47,826 nt of DNA from Treponema sp. UBA4307 (GTDB lineage: Bacteria > Spirochaetota > Spirochaetia > Treponematales > Treponemataceae). The translations under genes were made by a program, and so were the position numbers. Positions 32,272 to 40,481 of this stretch are shown piece after piece. Every line of letters begins with the position of its first letter. Within the stretch, counting starts at the first letter, position 1. Location: assembly GCA_002394685.1 (NCBI GenBank), contig DGUP01000040.1, positions 1 through 47,826 of the forward strand. Direction: 5' to 3'. Under the pieces are notes generated by a model that had not been told where the DNA came from, searched no databases, and saw only the letters and a program-made list of their open reading frames with translations.

Positions 32272-34419
32272 TTATTTTGCTATCAGAACTACTAAAGCTC
32301 CGCAAGGCACAACATAACGTGCCTGTGAAACCAGCGGTTCTTCATTGCCAACTATAGTTACAGCATCCACATCATCAATTGAAGTGTCAGCCGCTCTGTA
32401 CCAGCGTTTATTCTGGTCCGTAAGATTTGGAAGGGTTACAACTATATCGTGACGATCTGTGTTTGCAGCTACATAAATATCACAGTCGTACTGATGCAAA
32501 GCATTTGCCTTAAAAGCGCCCCCCAGTGAAAATGCCAGAAAACGGGAAAGCTTTTCCCAGTCAGGATTGCTGCCGTCATAACTGTACCAGCGGATGTCAG
32601 CTTCAGGTCCGGACTTTTCCCCAAGAAAGAATTCATTTCTTCTTAAAACAGGATGAGCTTTTCTAAAAGCTATAGCCCGTTTTGTAAACTCCAGCAAATC
32701 CTTGTGTTTTTCAGCATAGGTCCAGTTGAACCAGGAAATTTCAGAATCCTGACAGTAGGCGTTGTTGTTTCCCTGCTGACTTCTTCTGAATTCATCTCCC
32801 CCAAGAAGCATTGGAGTTCCCTGGGAAATAAGGGTTGTTAAAATAAGAGCCCTCATCATCTTGTTTCTCTGCCTTTCAATTACAGGATTGGCAGTAGGAC
32901 CTTCATAACCATTATTATATGACCAGTTAGAATCATTTCCATCCCGGTTACCTTCACCGTTCTGCTCATTATGTTTACAGTTATAGCTTACCAGGTCATT
33001 CATGGTAAAACCATCGTGGCAGCATACATAGTTGATGGAATGATAAGGCTTTCTGCCGCTGGAAAGGAACAAATCGCTGGAACCGGCAATTCTTGTTGCA
33101 GCCTGAGTAGACAGATGTTCGTCTCCCCTCCAGAATCTCCTGATGTCATCACGGAAGCGGTCATTCCATTCAGCCCACCTTCCTCCAGGGAAACAGCCCA
33201 GCTGATATGCACCACCCGCATCCCACGGTTCAGCAATAATCTTTGTATCCCGGAGAACAGGATCTTCTGAAATTTCATTGGTCAAAGGCGGAAAGTTTAA
33301 AACATAACCTTCCTGGCTTCTGGTAAGGATTGATGCAAGGTCAAAACGGAAACCATCAATATGATATTCCAGAACCCAGAATCTTAAGCACTCAAGGATA
33401 AAGTTGCGGATTACAGGATGATTACAGTTAACCGTATTTCCGCAGCCGGAATAATTCATATAGTACTGCTTGTGGTTGCTCACAAGAATATAGTAAATGT
33501 CATTGTCAAAGCCCCGGAAATTCAGCGTAATTCCATGCTCGTTTCCTTCTGCAGTATGATTGAAAACAACATCCAGAATCACTTCAATTCCAGCCTTGTG
33601 CATTTCCTTAACAAGAGTCTTAAACTCGTTTACAACAGCCCCTGGGGTAAGGTCAGCCGCATAAGTAGTTTTTGGTGCAAAGAAAGAAACTGTTGAATAG
33701 CCCCAGTAATTTTTCATTCTTTCACCAGTGCGGGGATTTACATTATTGTTTTCGTATTCATCAAACTGAAAAACAGGCAGAAGTTCTACAGCCGTAATTC
33801 CCAGTTCCTTAAGATAAGGAATCTTTTCAACAAAACCTGCATAGGTTCCAGGATTCTCAACGTTAGAACCTTCCCCAGCAGTAAATCCCTTAACATGAGT
33901 TTCATAAATAATGCTTTCACTCAAAGGACGATTAATTGGATGATCCCCTTCCCAGTCAAAAGACTTGTCATCTATTACAACACATTTTGGAAATTTATAG
34001 AGTTTATTTTTCCGGCTTTCAGAAAGTTCAATATCAGTTTTGTTAACCGGTGTTTTATAATTGGGAGGAAGATTTTTAAAAACCGATTCTTTTGTTAAAG
34101 CCTTGGCGTAAGGATCAAAAAGGAGCTGGCTGAGATTATAGCGGTGCCCCTGTTCAGGCTCAAAAGGACCATCCACCTGATAAAGATAAAGGGCACCAGG
34201 TTTAAGGCCTTCCACAAAAACGTGCCAGATATCACCAGTGCGGTTTGTCTCAGGCTTTAAGTCAATTATACTGCAAGGCTCAGAATCATCTTCATGAGCA
34301 TAAATATCTAATAAAACTCTCGTACCATTTCTACTGAAAACGGCAAAGTTTACACCAGTTCCAGTAAAATTGGCCCCCAGAGGATAAGGAGAACCTCTGG
34401 ACACTTTTAATTCATCCAT
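32272..34419 (-). CDS. glgX: Glycogen debranching enzyme (isoamylase-type, GH13)
   Basis: A 715-residue protein. The N-terminal CBM48 domain ('GSPYPLGANFTGTGVNFAVFS') precedes the GH13 barrel with 'ILDVVFNHTAEGN', nucleophile Asp in 'DGFRFDLASIL', acid Glu in 'KIIAEPWDAGG' and 'VCCHDGFTMNDLV'. It cuts alpha-1,6 branches left by the phosphorylase encoded next. ATG 34419 has no SD; a -10 box ends 8 nt before it. The divergent era gene starts 86 bases away with the same arrangement. Confidence 0.95.
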   Translation of the reverse strand: MDELKVSRGSPYPLGANFTGTGVNFAVFSRNGTRVLLDIYAHEDDSEPCSIIDLKPETNRTGDIWHVFVEGLKPGALYLYQVDGPFEPEQGHRYNLSQLLFDPYAKALTKESVFKNLPPNYKTPVNKTDIELSESRKNKLYKFPKCVVIDDKSFDWEGDHPINRPLSESIIYETHVKGFTAGEGSNVENPGTYAGFVEKIPYLKELGITAVELLPVFQFDEYENNNVNPRTGERMKNYWGYSTVSFFAPKTTYAADLTPGAVVNEFKTLVKEMHKAGIEVILDVVFNHTAEGNEHGITLNFRGFDNDIYYILVSNHKQYYMNYSGCGNTVNCNHPVIRNFILECLRFWVLEYHIDGFRFDLASILTRSQEGYVLNFPPLTNEISEDPVLRDTKIIAEPWDAGGAYQLGCFPGGRWAEWNDRFRDDIRRFWRGDEHLSTQAATRIAGSSDLFLSSGRKPYHSINYVCCHDGFTMNDLVSYNCKHNEQNGEGNRDGNDSNWSYNNGYEGPTANPVIERQRNKMMRALILTTLISQGTPMLLGGDEFRRSQQGNNNAYCQDSEISWFNWTYAEKHKDLLEFTKRAIAFRKAHPVLRRNEFFLGEKSGPEADIRWYSYDGSNPDWEKLSRFLAFSLGGAFKANALHQYDCDIYVAANTDRHDIVVTLPNLTDQNKRWYRAADTSIDDVDAVTIVGNEEPLVSQARYVVPCGALVVLIAK

Positions 34420-34427
34420 ATTTAGAA

Positions 34428-34456
34428 ATTATAAAAAAAATTATAGTTTCTGTAAA
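34428..34456 (-). promoter_or_regulatory. glgX promoter, predicted leaderless start
   Basis: On the minus strand TTTACA (34456-34451), a 17-nt spacer and TATAAT (34433-34428) are followed after 8 nt by the glgX ATG. Transcription would begin at or 1-3 nt before the start codon. Confidence 0.7.
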
Positions 34457-34471
34457 CAAAAATTGAAGTAT

Positions 34472-34499
34472 TTGCCAAAATGCATTTTTTTTCTATAAT
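34472..34499 (+). promoter_or_regulatory. era promoter, predicted leaderless start
   Basis: TTGCCA (34472-34477), a 16-nt spacer and a consensus TATAAT (34494-34499) end 6 nt before era ATG 34506. No SD is present. Confidence 0.7.
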
Positions 34500-34505
34500 G
34501 TACAA

Positions 34506-35450
34506 ATGAACGAAGAAATTTATGAAAATTCTCAATCAGAAGACGAAGTTTTACCTCCTGTAGGCCCAAAAACTGCCCTTGTAAGCATAATCGGCCGCCC
34601 TTCAGCAGGAAAATCAACATTTTTAAATACTGCCAGTGGAGAAAAAATAAGCATAGTGTCTTCAATTCCACAGACTACCCGTAATGCCATCAGGGGGATT
34701 GTAAACACTTCCTACGGACAGATTGTTTTTGTAGATACTCCGGGCCTGCACCTGAGCGACAAAAAAATGAACCTGAAGCTCACTTCAATTGCAGAAGAAC
34801 AGATTGCAGACAGTGATGTTATTCTCTATATAATTGATGCAACCAGAGACCACGGTGAAGAGGAAGAACTGATTGCGGCCCTGGCAAAACCTCACCAGGA
34901 CAAACTTGTAATTGCAATCAACAAAACAGAAGATCCTCATGCAGATATTGAAGCTGCAAGATTTTTTGTAAATACAAACTTTGACAATTTTCCTCAGGAA
35001 CGGCTCATTTCCATGAGTGCAAAGGAAGATCAGAATATAAATGATGTGCTAAAGGCAATCTACGATCTGTCCCCAGAGGCCCCTCACCTTTACCCGGAAG
35101 AGTTCTACACTGATCAGGAAGTAGAATTCAGAATTTCGGAAATCATCAGGGAGCAGGCCATTAACCGCCTTAAGCAGGAACTTCCCCACGCCATCTACAT
35201 AGACATTCAGGATATGGTAATGGCAAAGCAGAACCTTCTTAAAGTAAGAGCCTTTATCTGTGTTGAAAAGGAAAGCCAGAAGGGAATTGTTATTGGAAAA
35301 GGCGCATCCATGATTAAGGAAATCAGGGTTGAATCCATCAAGGAATGCAGAAAGATTTTCCCTTACCGGGTAGATATTGATTTACAGGTTAAGGTTAATA
35401 AAAACTGGAGACAGAAGGATTTTGTACTGAACAAAATTCTTAAATCCTAG
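34506..35450 (+). CDS. era: GTPase Era, ribosome small-subunit assembly
   Basis: A 314-residue protein. GTPase motifs are G1 'GRPSAGKS' (30-37), G3 'DTPG' (77-80) and G4 'NKTE' (139-142), followed by the C-terminal KH domain with 'IVIGKGASMIKEI' (about 261-273) and the linker 'EFYTDQEVEFRISEIIREQ'. Era binds the 3' end of 16S rRNA during 30S maturation. The guanine-specificity motif is normally NKxD; Glu142 replaces Asp, though Asp143 follows directly. The first 20 residues are an acidic extension. It is a single gene, divergent from glgX. Confidence 0.95.
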   Translation: MNEEIYENSQSEDEVLPPVGPKTALVSIIGRPSAGKSTFLNTASGEKISIVSSIPQTTRNAIRGIVNTSYGQIVFVDTPGLHLSDKKMNLKLTSIAEEQIADSDVILYIIDATRDHGEEEELIAALAKPHQDKLVIAINKTEDPHADIEAARFFVNTNFDNFPQERLISMSAKEDQNINDVLKAIYDLSPEAPHLYPEEFYTDQEVEFRISEIIREQAINRLKQELPHAIYIDIQDMVMAKQNLLKVRAFICVEKESQKGIVIGKGASMIKEIRVESIKECRKIFPYRVDIDLQVKVNKNWRQKDFVLNKILKS

Positions 35451-35492
35451 CAACAGATGGTTGTTTTAAAAGATTATAATAAATCCTCAAAT

Positions 35493-35530
35493 AAAAAAAC
35501 CGGGACTTCAAAAGCAAGTCCCGGCATTTT
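35493..35530. terminator. Bidirectional terminator between era and a P13-like gene
   Basis: A 9-bp perfect stem (ccgggactt / aagtcccgg) with a 7-nt loop is flanked by seven A on the left (T-run for the minus strand) and by catttttc on the right. It is strong for the minus strand and weaker for the plus strand. Confidence 0.88.
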
Positions 35531-35544
35531 TCATTTGAAATTAT

Positions 35545-36246
35545 TTACAGTTTCAAGCTGACCATAAGACCAGCCTTGTTTTCATAAGGATCAATAACCG
35601 GCAGAAGTGTGATTTCCTGCTGTTCATTCAGACCAAGGGCCGTACGAAGTTTTGCATTGTAACCGTTTGTAATTCCTACACAAACGCCTGCAGATACCAG
35701 ACGGCTTGCAATTACAACAATGCCACCAATAACAATTATAGCAGCACCAACAATAGCTCCTGCAAAACCACCGATAATTCCACCAGCAACACTTCCGCTT
35801 TCAGCAGAAGAATTTGAAATATCCTGAATAGCAAAGTAGCCCATAATACCAATTGTCCAGCCAATAATTTCAGTTGTCATAAAACCGGCAGCCGGCAGGA
35901 ACTCCTTTTGAACCCAGGAACCAACGCCAAATCCAACCAGACCATTTAACAGACCAACTAAAGTAGGATTCTTTTTGTATTTGTCGTAGAGTTCATTTTT
36001 TTCATCCAGAGTAAGGGTCATGGAATTTTCAAAAACAGTATCTTTCTTAAAGAAAAGACCGTTCTTTTTTATAGCGGCTTCTGTTGCTTCATAAGCGCTT
36101 GATTCAGCAGCCTGAACAGAAGGGCTTTCTGTACTACTTTCATTAATTACTGCTTCAGATTCAACTGCAGCTTCTGCTTCCTGAGCAAAGGCAGTGCCAG
36201 CGAATAAAAGACAAATTGTTGTTAATGCAATAAATACTCTCTTCAT
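35545..36246 (-). CDS. P13-like membrane protein
   Basis: A 233-residue protein with a signal peptide ('LTTICLLFAGTAFAQ') and an A/E/S-rich linker. A helical core 'LYDKYKKNPTLVGLLNGLVGFGVGSWVQKEFLPA' resembles the spirochete P13 porin family (Borrelia P13). A long glycine-rich hydrophobic stretch (about 150-190) follows. ATG 36246 has SD aggaga. P13-type proteins are outer-membrane, unusually helical, channel-formers; the family call is by motif only. The gene next upstream has the same plan, so they are likely paralogues. Confidence 0.6.
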   Translation of the reverse strand: MKRVFIALTTICLLFAGTAFAQEAEAAVESEAVINESSTESPSVQAAESSAYEATEAAIKKNGLFFKKDTVFENSMTLTLDEKNELYDKYKKNPTLVGLLNGLVGFGVGSWVQKEFLPAAGFMTTEIIGWTIGIMGYFAIQDISNSSAESGSVAGGIIGGFAGAIVGAAIIVIGGIVVIASRLVSAGVCVGITNGYNAKLRTALGLNEQQEITLLPVIDPYENKAGLMVSLKL

Positions 36247-36359
36247 AGTTATCGTCTCCTATATCTATATTTTTACACAGAATATGTCACATTTCAAGTT
36301 TGTACCGATTTTTGTAAAAAAAATAGAGGAGACTTAATAATTATTTGTTATTGATAATC

Positions 36360-37187
36360 CTAAAGCTTAATCTGAAGTGCAAGTCCAAATCCTGCATCAA
36401 CAGGATTAATCACAGGATAGAGCTGCATTGAATAGGAATTACCGCCATACTCTTTATACAGAATGGACTTTAAATCACTGTCATAATTATTACCATTGTA
36501 ATAATCCATACTTACATAGGCTGCAAACATAACACGGCTGAACAAAAGAATAACTCCGCTGGTCATAATGCTGACTGTTCCTCCGATCATTTCACCGTAA
36601 TTCAGATGGTCTAAATCTCTGGAACTTTCAATAATCCACCAGGTACCTGCAGATGCCAGAGCTGTAATTCCTGCGTCAACTACAAACTGAAATATACCTG
36701 CGCCAATGTAGCCGGATCTGAAGGAACCTGTACCCCAGCCTACTAATAAATTAAGCATCATGGCACCTTCTGAAGTACGCTTAAATTTTTCATAGAGTTT
36801 ATCCCTTGTTTGATAATCCATAAAGGCAGAATACATTGTGAGCTTTTCTCTATCGAACTTTAAGCCGTTTCTTCTCAACTCCAGGCAGGAAAGATGATAA
36901 GCATCATTTACACTGAAAGTAAGACCCTGGTTTTCATAATACTGCCGTAAGGACTCTTTATTTTCCGGCTGTGAATAATAATCGTCTTCATATTCACCAG
37001 TTTCATTATTGAAGAAGGCGCCCTCGTCTCCACCTGCATAATATGGTTCATATTCCCCGGTTTCTTCATTAAACCAGTAATCTTCTGTATAACCATATCC
37101 GTCACTGTAATAATCATAACCATCAGAAGCATACGCTGCTGCACATAATAAACATAATAGCGAAATAATAAATATAAGTTTTTTCAT
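36360..37187 (-). CDS. P13-like membrane protein with Tyr/Glu-rich N-terminal repeats
   Basis: A 275-residue protein. After the signal peptide ('ISLLCLLCAAAYA') comes a tyrosine- and acid-rich segment with two copies of 'FN(E/N)ETGEYE'. The core repeats the plan of its neighbour: 'KLYEKFKRTSEGAMMLNLLVGWGTGSFRSGYIGAG', hydrophobic helices and the ending 'GFGLALQIKL', against 'AGLMVSLKL' in the neighbour. No SD precedes ATG 37187; CATAAT lies 7 nt before it with TTGATT 17 nt further up. Function is unknown beyond probable envelope location. Confidence 0.6.
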   Translation of the reverse strand: MKKLIFIISLLCLLCAAAYASDGYDYYSDGYGYTEDYWFNEETGEYEPYYAGGDEGAFFNNETGEYEDDYYSQPENKESLRQYYENQGLTFSVNDAYHLSCLELRRNGLKFDREKLTMYSAFMDYQTRDKLYEKFKRTSEGAMMLNLLVGWGTGSFRSGYIGAGIFQFVVDAGITALASAGTWWIIESSRDLDHLNYGEMIGGTVSIMTSGVILLFSRVMFAAYVSMDYYNGNNYDSDLKSILYKEYGGNSYSMQLYPVINPVDAGFGLALQIKL

Positions 37188-37194
37188 GTAAAAA

Positions 37195-37223
37195 ATTATG
37201 CTGAGAATTTACTTAAAAATCAA
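37195..37223 (-). promoter_or_regulatory. Predicted promoter giving a leaderless mRNA for the P13-like gene
   Basis: On the minus strand TTGATT (37223-37218), a 17-nt spacer and CATAAT (37200-37195) are followed by 7 nt and ATG 37187. Confidence 0.55.
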
Positions 37224-37262
37224 TCTTTACATAATAATAGTGTTTTTTTTGGGGAAGGAGAG

Positions 37263-39350
37263 TTATTCGGAAATTGAAAAATATATACTGCACCAGCAGT
37301 CATTGGAAGATTTACTTTCTGCGTTGTAATCTGCAGTTGTAGAACGCCTGTATGAAGCAAAAGTTCCAATTCCCACTGTATAATTAATATTAGTTATACC
37401 ATCACTTGATTCTTTCAATCCCTCTGAAAAAATTCTAATGTAATCAGTACTAGTGGTTAAAACGGCAGAAAATCCATTATTTCCGAATGAATCCCAATCC
37501 TTTTCCTTAAAATCAACGTCATCAAAATTTCTGAAAAGACTTTTACTTTCATTGTTTTTTTGCATATAGAGATTACCATTTATTTCGCACTCATCACCAG
37601 CATCATTCATATTACAGTACAAATATGACTTGGTAACCGTAACTGTAACCGGTTTTATTCTAACAGCAATTGTTTTGTTGTAAGGCTCGGTTGTTTTACA
37701 GTACTGGCGGCTTTGAGTTATGCTGATTGTATAGGTAGAATCCGGAGCAAGGGAAAAGCTTGAATCTTCTTCAGTATTCCCAACCAGAATACTAAGAGTA
37801 TTATTTTTATTTCCTGCAGTGATTGTGACAGGCATTTCATCATAAGTAAGGTAACTGAATTTATACAAAGGATTACCGGCATCATCAGTTCCATACTGGC
37901 TTCCGGTATAATTAATTGTAGGATCAGCAAGTATTCCCTGGACATAAACATATCTCTTAAATGTTTTTGTCTGACAGTATTGTCTGGAAACTTTTAATTC
38001 AATTTCGTGAGGACCAAGTTCAAGATACCGTTTACCTTTTTCATCAGCCTGAGTTTTGTTATTATCTATACCAACAACAACAGTTTCTTCACTGCCGGCA
38101 GTTAATTCAAAATTTACATTTCCAGTTCCACTGACTGTAAGAGGAAGATTATAACATTCGTAAGAATTGTAATCGCTATCTTCCGCTGCTGTATCAGAAA
38201 CCGCCAGATAATCATTGCCGGAATGTTTGTAGAAACGTAATTCCGGAGCCTGTAATTCTTTTACAACATAAACATTTTTTGAAACTGTTACTGGTCTGCA
38301 GAGATTTTTTGAAACTGTTACTTCTATAGTATTAAATCCATCTGAAAGAACGGAATTTTCAGAACAGAGTTCCTCATTGATTTTTACAGTCATTTCTGCA
38401 CCATCACTGGTATTTGTAACAGAGGTTAAAAGACTTTCCCCTGTGTATTCAATTACCATGTAGTCCAGGCCGTTCTGTTCTGCAATTACTCCGGTAAAGG
38501 TTCCGTTATCAGAAAAGTCAATTTCAGGTTCTGTAACATAACTTATTCCAAGGTTTGGGGCTGTAGAAACTGTTTCGCTGGTTAATCCGTCCGGACTTGT
38601 AATGGTTACAACATAATCATACTGAAGAGACTTTTCCTGCTCTTCAAAATAGTAAGTAAAATCAGAAGCAGACATACTGTCATCTGAGGTCAAAGTTTTA
38701 GATGTAATATAAGTATAAGTGCCGTTTTCAAGAAGATAGCAGCTGACTGTAAAAACTAAATCACTGTTTCTGTTTAAGGATTGATCCGGATAGTTAAAGT
38801 GAAGGCAATGGTAGCCGTCAATTTCTGCTGTCACAGGATTTCTTAAGTTTCCCGGATTGTCAGGAGGAGTATTCTGGCGGAAGGAATAAGAATATTTCTC
38901 AAGAAATTTTTCATCTTCCTTAATGATGTAAAAACTACCTTCCAGAACCAGTTCCTCTTTTTCAGTTGCATCAGCAAGAGACATTTCAATGGTAATCACA
39001 TTTCTTTCCGGGGATGAAAGGGAGATTGATTTGGAAGAAGCAACATCATTTCCTTCAGAATCCAGAACAGAAAAATTCGGCTGTCCGCTTTCGTCTAAAA
39101 GGTCAAGATCGTAATTCTTAGGATTTGACAGAAGCACATTAAACTTAACATTGTCTTTTGCAGAAGTGTTTGTCACACCATTTATTACAGTTGAAAAAGT
39201 GACTGTATCATATCGGCCTACTAAAACACTTTCAGTCCAGTACTCAAAAAATTCTCTCTGGGACTGATTAAAACTAATATCGCAGGACAAAATAAGAGAA
39301 GAAAAGAAGAGAATAAAAAGATACCAGAAAGAATTAGTCACTTTTTTCAT
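37263..39350 (-). CDS. Large surface lipoprotein with Ig-like/cadherin-like repeats
   Basis: A 695-residue protein. I take ATG 39350, which gives 'MKKVTNSFWYLFILFFSSLILSC', a lipoprotein signal; longer frames lack sense. The body is beta-rich. At least three related units of about 90-100 residues each end in a conserved Cys strand: 'VTVSKNLCRPVTVSKNVYV', 'LKVSRQYCQTKTFKRYVYV' and 'SITQSRQYCKTTEPYNKTI'. These look like bacterial Ig-like or chitobiase/cadherin-type modules. It lies 75 nt upstream of the P13-like gene on the same strand. It may be an adhesin or a glycan-binding surface protein; I do not recognise the family. Confidence 0.7.
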   Translation of the reverse strand: MKKVTNSFWYLFILFFSSLILSCDISFNQSQREFFEYWTESVLVGRYDTVTFSTVINGVTNTSAKDNVKFNVLLSNPKNYDLDLLDESGQPNFSVLDSEGNDVASSKSISLSSPERNVITIEMSLADATEKEELVLEGSFYIIKEDEKFLEKYSYSFRQNTPPDNPGNLRNPVTAEIDGYHCLHFNYPDQSLNRNSDLVFTVSCYLLENGTYTYITSKTLTSDDSMSASDFTYYFEEQEKSLQYDYVVTITSPDGLTSETVSTAPNLGISYVTEPEIDFSDNGTFTGVIAEQNGLDYMVIEYTGESLLTSVTNTSDGAEMTVKINEELCSENSVLSDGFNTIEVTVSKNLCRPVTVSKNVYVVKELQAPELRFYKHSGNDYLAVSDTAAEDSDYNSYECYNLPLTVSGTGNVNFELTAGSEETVVVGIDNNKTQADEKGKRYLELGPHEIELKVSRQYCQTKTFKRYVYVQGILADPTINYTGSQYGTDDAGNPLYKFSYLTYDEMPVTITAGNKNNTLSILVGNTEEDSSFSLAPDSTYTISITQSRQYCKTTEPYNKTIAVRIKPVTVTVTKSYLYCNMNDAGDECEINGNLYMQKNNESKSLFRNFDDVDFKEKDWDSFGNNGFSAVLTTSTDYIRIFSEGLKESSDGITNINYTVGIGTFASYRRSTTADYNAESKSSNDCWCSIYFSISE

Positions 39351-39535
39351 ACATTTTACCATGTACCATTCATTGAATATATAACAATATATTATTGCGC
39401 TTTTTTCAAGATTCAACATTTCCGGGATAATTTTGTAATTTTTTTCACTTTTTTCTTAAAAAATAAGTAACAGGGACCATATAAGTCCCTCTTTGTGCAT
39501 TATAATAGGGGTATATCAGGAGAAGGAGGCTGTAC

Positions 39536-39826
39536 ATGCTTACATTATTCGGTTTATGGCTGATTTTTTCATCTTTCCGGGATTTACGCCAGATACGTTA
39601 CGATGAAAAACGAGACAACTGGTGGGAAAGCAGGAACAGGGAAATTGAAGAAGAAATTAAAGAGAAACTTCTGGCAGCAGAAAAACGGCCCCAGAGAAAA
39701 ATACGCAGACGTATTGTTAAAGATACAGACGGCAGAATAACCGCAGAAGAAGTCATCATTGAAGACATTTCCGATGATGATTATGACAACTGGGACGATG
39801 ACTTAAGGGAAGTGGATTACCGCTGA
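39536..39826 (+). CDS. Small hypothetical protein with N-terminal hydrophobic segment
   Basis: A 96-residue protein. Residues 1-13 ('MLTLFGLWLIFSS') are a short hydrophobic segment, perhaps an anchor. A strongly charged helix with 'REIEEEIKEKLLAAEKRPQRKIRRR' composition and an acidic tail 'DISDDDYDNWDDDLREVDYR' follow. The SD (agaaggagg, about 39523) is excellent and a TATAAT lies at 39501-39506. The 6-bp hairpin agggac/gtccct just upstream may end a preceding transcript or lie in the promoter. I know no homologue. Confidence 0.7.
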   Translation: MLTLFGLWLIFSSFRDLRQIRYDEKRDNWWESRNREIEEEIKEKLLAAEKRPQRKIRRRIVKDTDGRITAEEVIIEDISDDDYDNWDDDLREVDYR

Positions 39827-39862
39827 CTTTAAAGTCTCAGATATGATTTTTTATTCAGGAGT

Positions 39863-39870
39863 GTTATAAT
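39863..39870 (+). promoter_or_regulatory. Extended -10 promoter with predicted leaderless start
   Basis: TGTTATAAT gives an extended -10 (TATAAT at 39865-39870), and ATG 39879 follows 8 nt later. The -35 is not evident. An AGGAG at 39858 would be 16 nt from the ATG, too far to act as SD. Confidence 0.5.
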
Positions 39871-39878
39871 ATTCTTAT

Positions 39879-40367
39879 ATGAAAAAAATAAAATACTTAA
39901 TATCATTCCTTTTTCCTCTGCTTTTATTAAGTTCCTGCGCATCAACTTACGCTCCCAGGGAACCTATTCAATCTTATTCTCACATTGTTGAAACAGAATC
40001 TTTATCTGAAGAAGATTTCTTTAACAAAAGCGAACAGTGGCTGAATAAAACCTTTAACGGAATACAGTCAGGTTATATGCTCAACAAAGTCAATGGTTAT
40101 ATTATGGGGCAGTTTACCATTGATTACTCTACACTTTTCAATTATCAGACAGTTGAAAGTAAATTTACCATCCGCTTTTGTGATGGAAATGCAAGAATTG
40201 AAATCTACAACCCTGTGGTATCCATTTATGGAGATATTATTCAGGGCCAGTACGATAACCCTGTAGTAAGGGATGTTTATGACAGCGACCGTAATCTTTC
40301 AGAAAGAATATACAAAGACTGGCATAAATATATCATGAACTATGACAGCTACTTAAAAGCTGAATGA
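39879..40367 (+). CDS. Lipoprotein with DUF4468-like (TBP-like fold) domain
   Basis: A 162-residue lipoprotein ('LLLLSSC' lipobox, about Cys20). The mature part 'EEDFFNKSEQWLNKTFNG', 'NGYIMGQFTIDYSTL' and 'SKFTIRFCDGNARIEIYNPV' follows the order of elements in the DUF4468 family known from Bacteroidetes: helix with W, then strands with a G-G turn. The domain call is by eye. It lies 52 nt after the small charged protein, and whether they are co-transcribed is uncertain because a promoter lies between. Function is unknown. Confidence 0.65.
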   Translation: MKKIKYLISFLFPLLLLSSCASTYAPREPIQSYSHIVETESLSEEDFFNKSEQWLNKTFNGIQSGYMLNKVNGYIMGQFTIDYSTLFNYQTVESKFTIRFCDGNARIEIYNPVVSIYGDIIQGQYDNPVVRDVYDSDRNLSERIYKDWHKYIMNYDSYLKAE

Positions 40368-40431
40368 TTTAAGCGGCTACTTTAAAAGACCTGGATTTTA
40401 TCTTTCCACAACGCTTTCAGAGTTAATACAA

Positions 40432-40472
40432 AAAAAAGGTGTACCTCATTCTTTTACGGGTACACCTTTTTT
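40432..40472. terminator. Bidirectional rho-independent terminator
   Basis: A stem ggtgtacc / ggtacacc flanked by seven A on the left and six T on the right extends into a longer A/T-paired stem. The loop is about 13 nt. It serves the convergent lipoprotein (+) and carbohydrate-binding-like (-) genes. Confidence 0.93.
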
Positions 40473-40481
40473 ATCTGCGGC

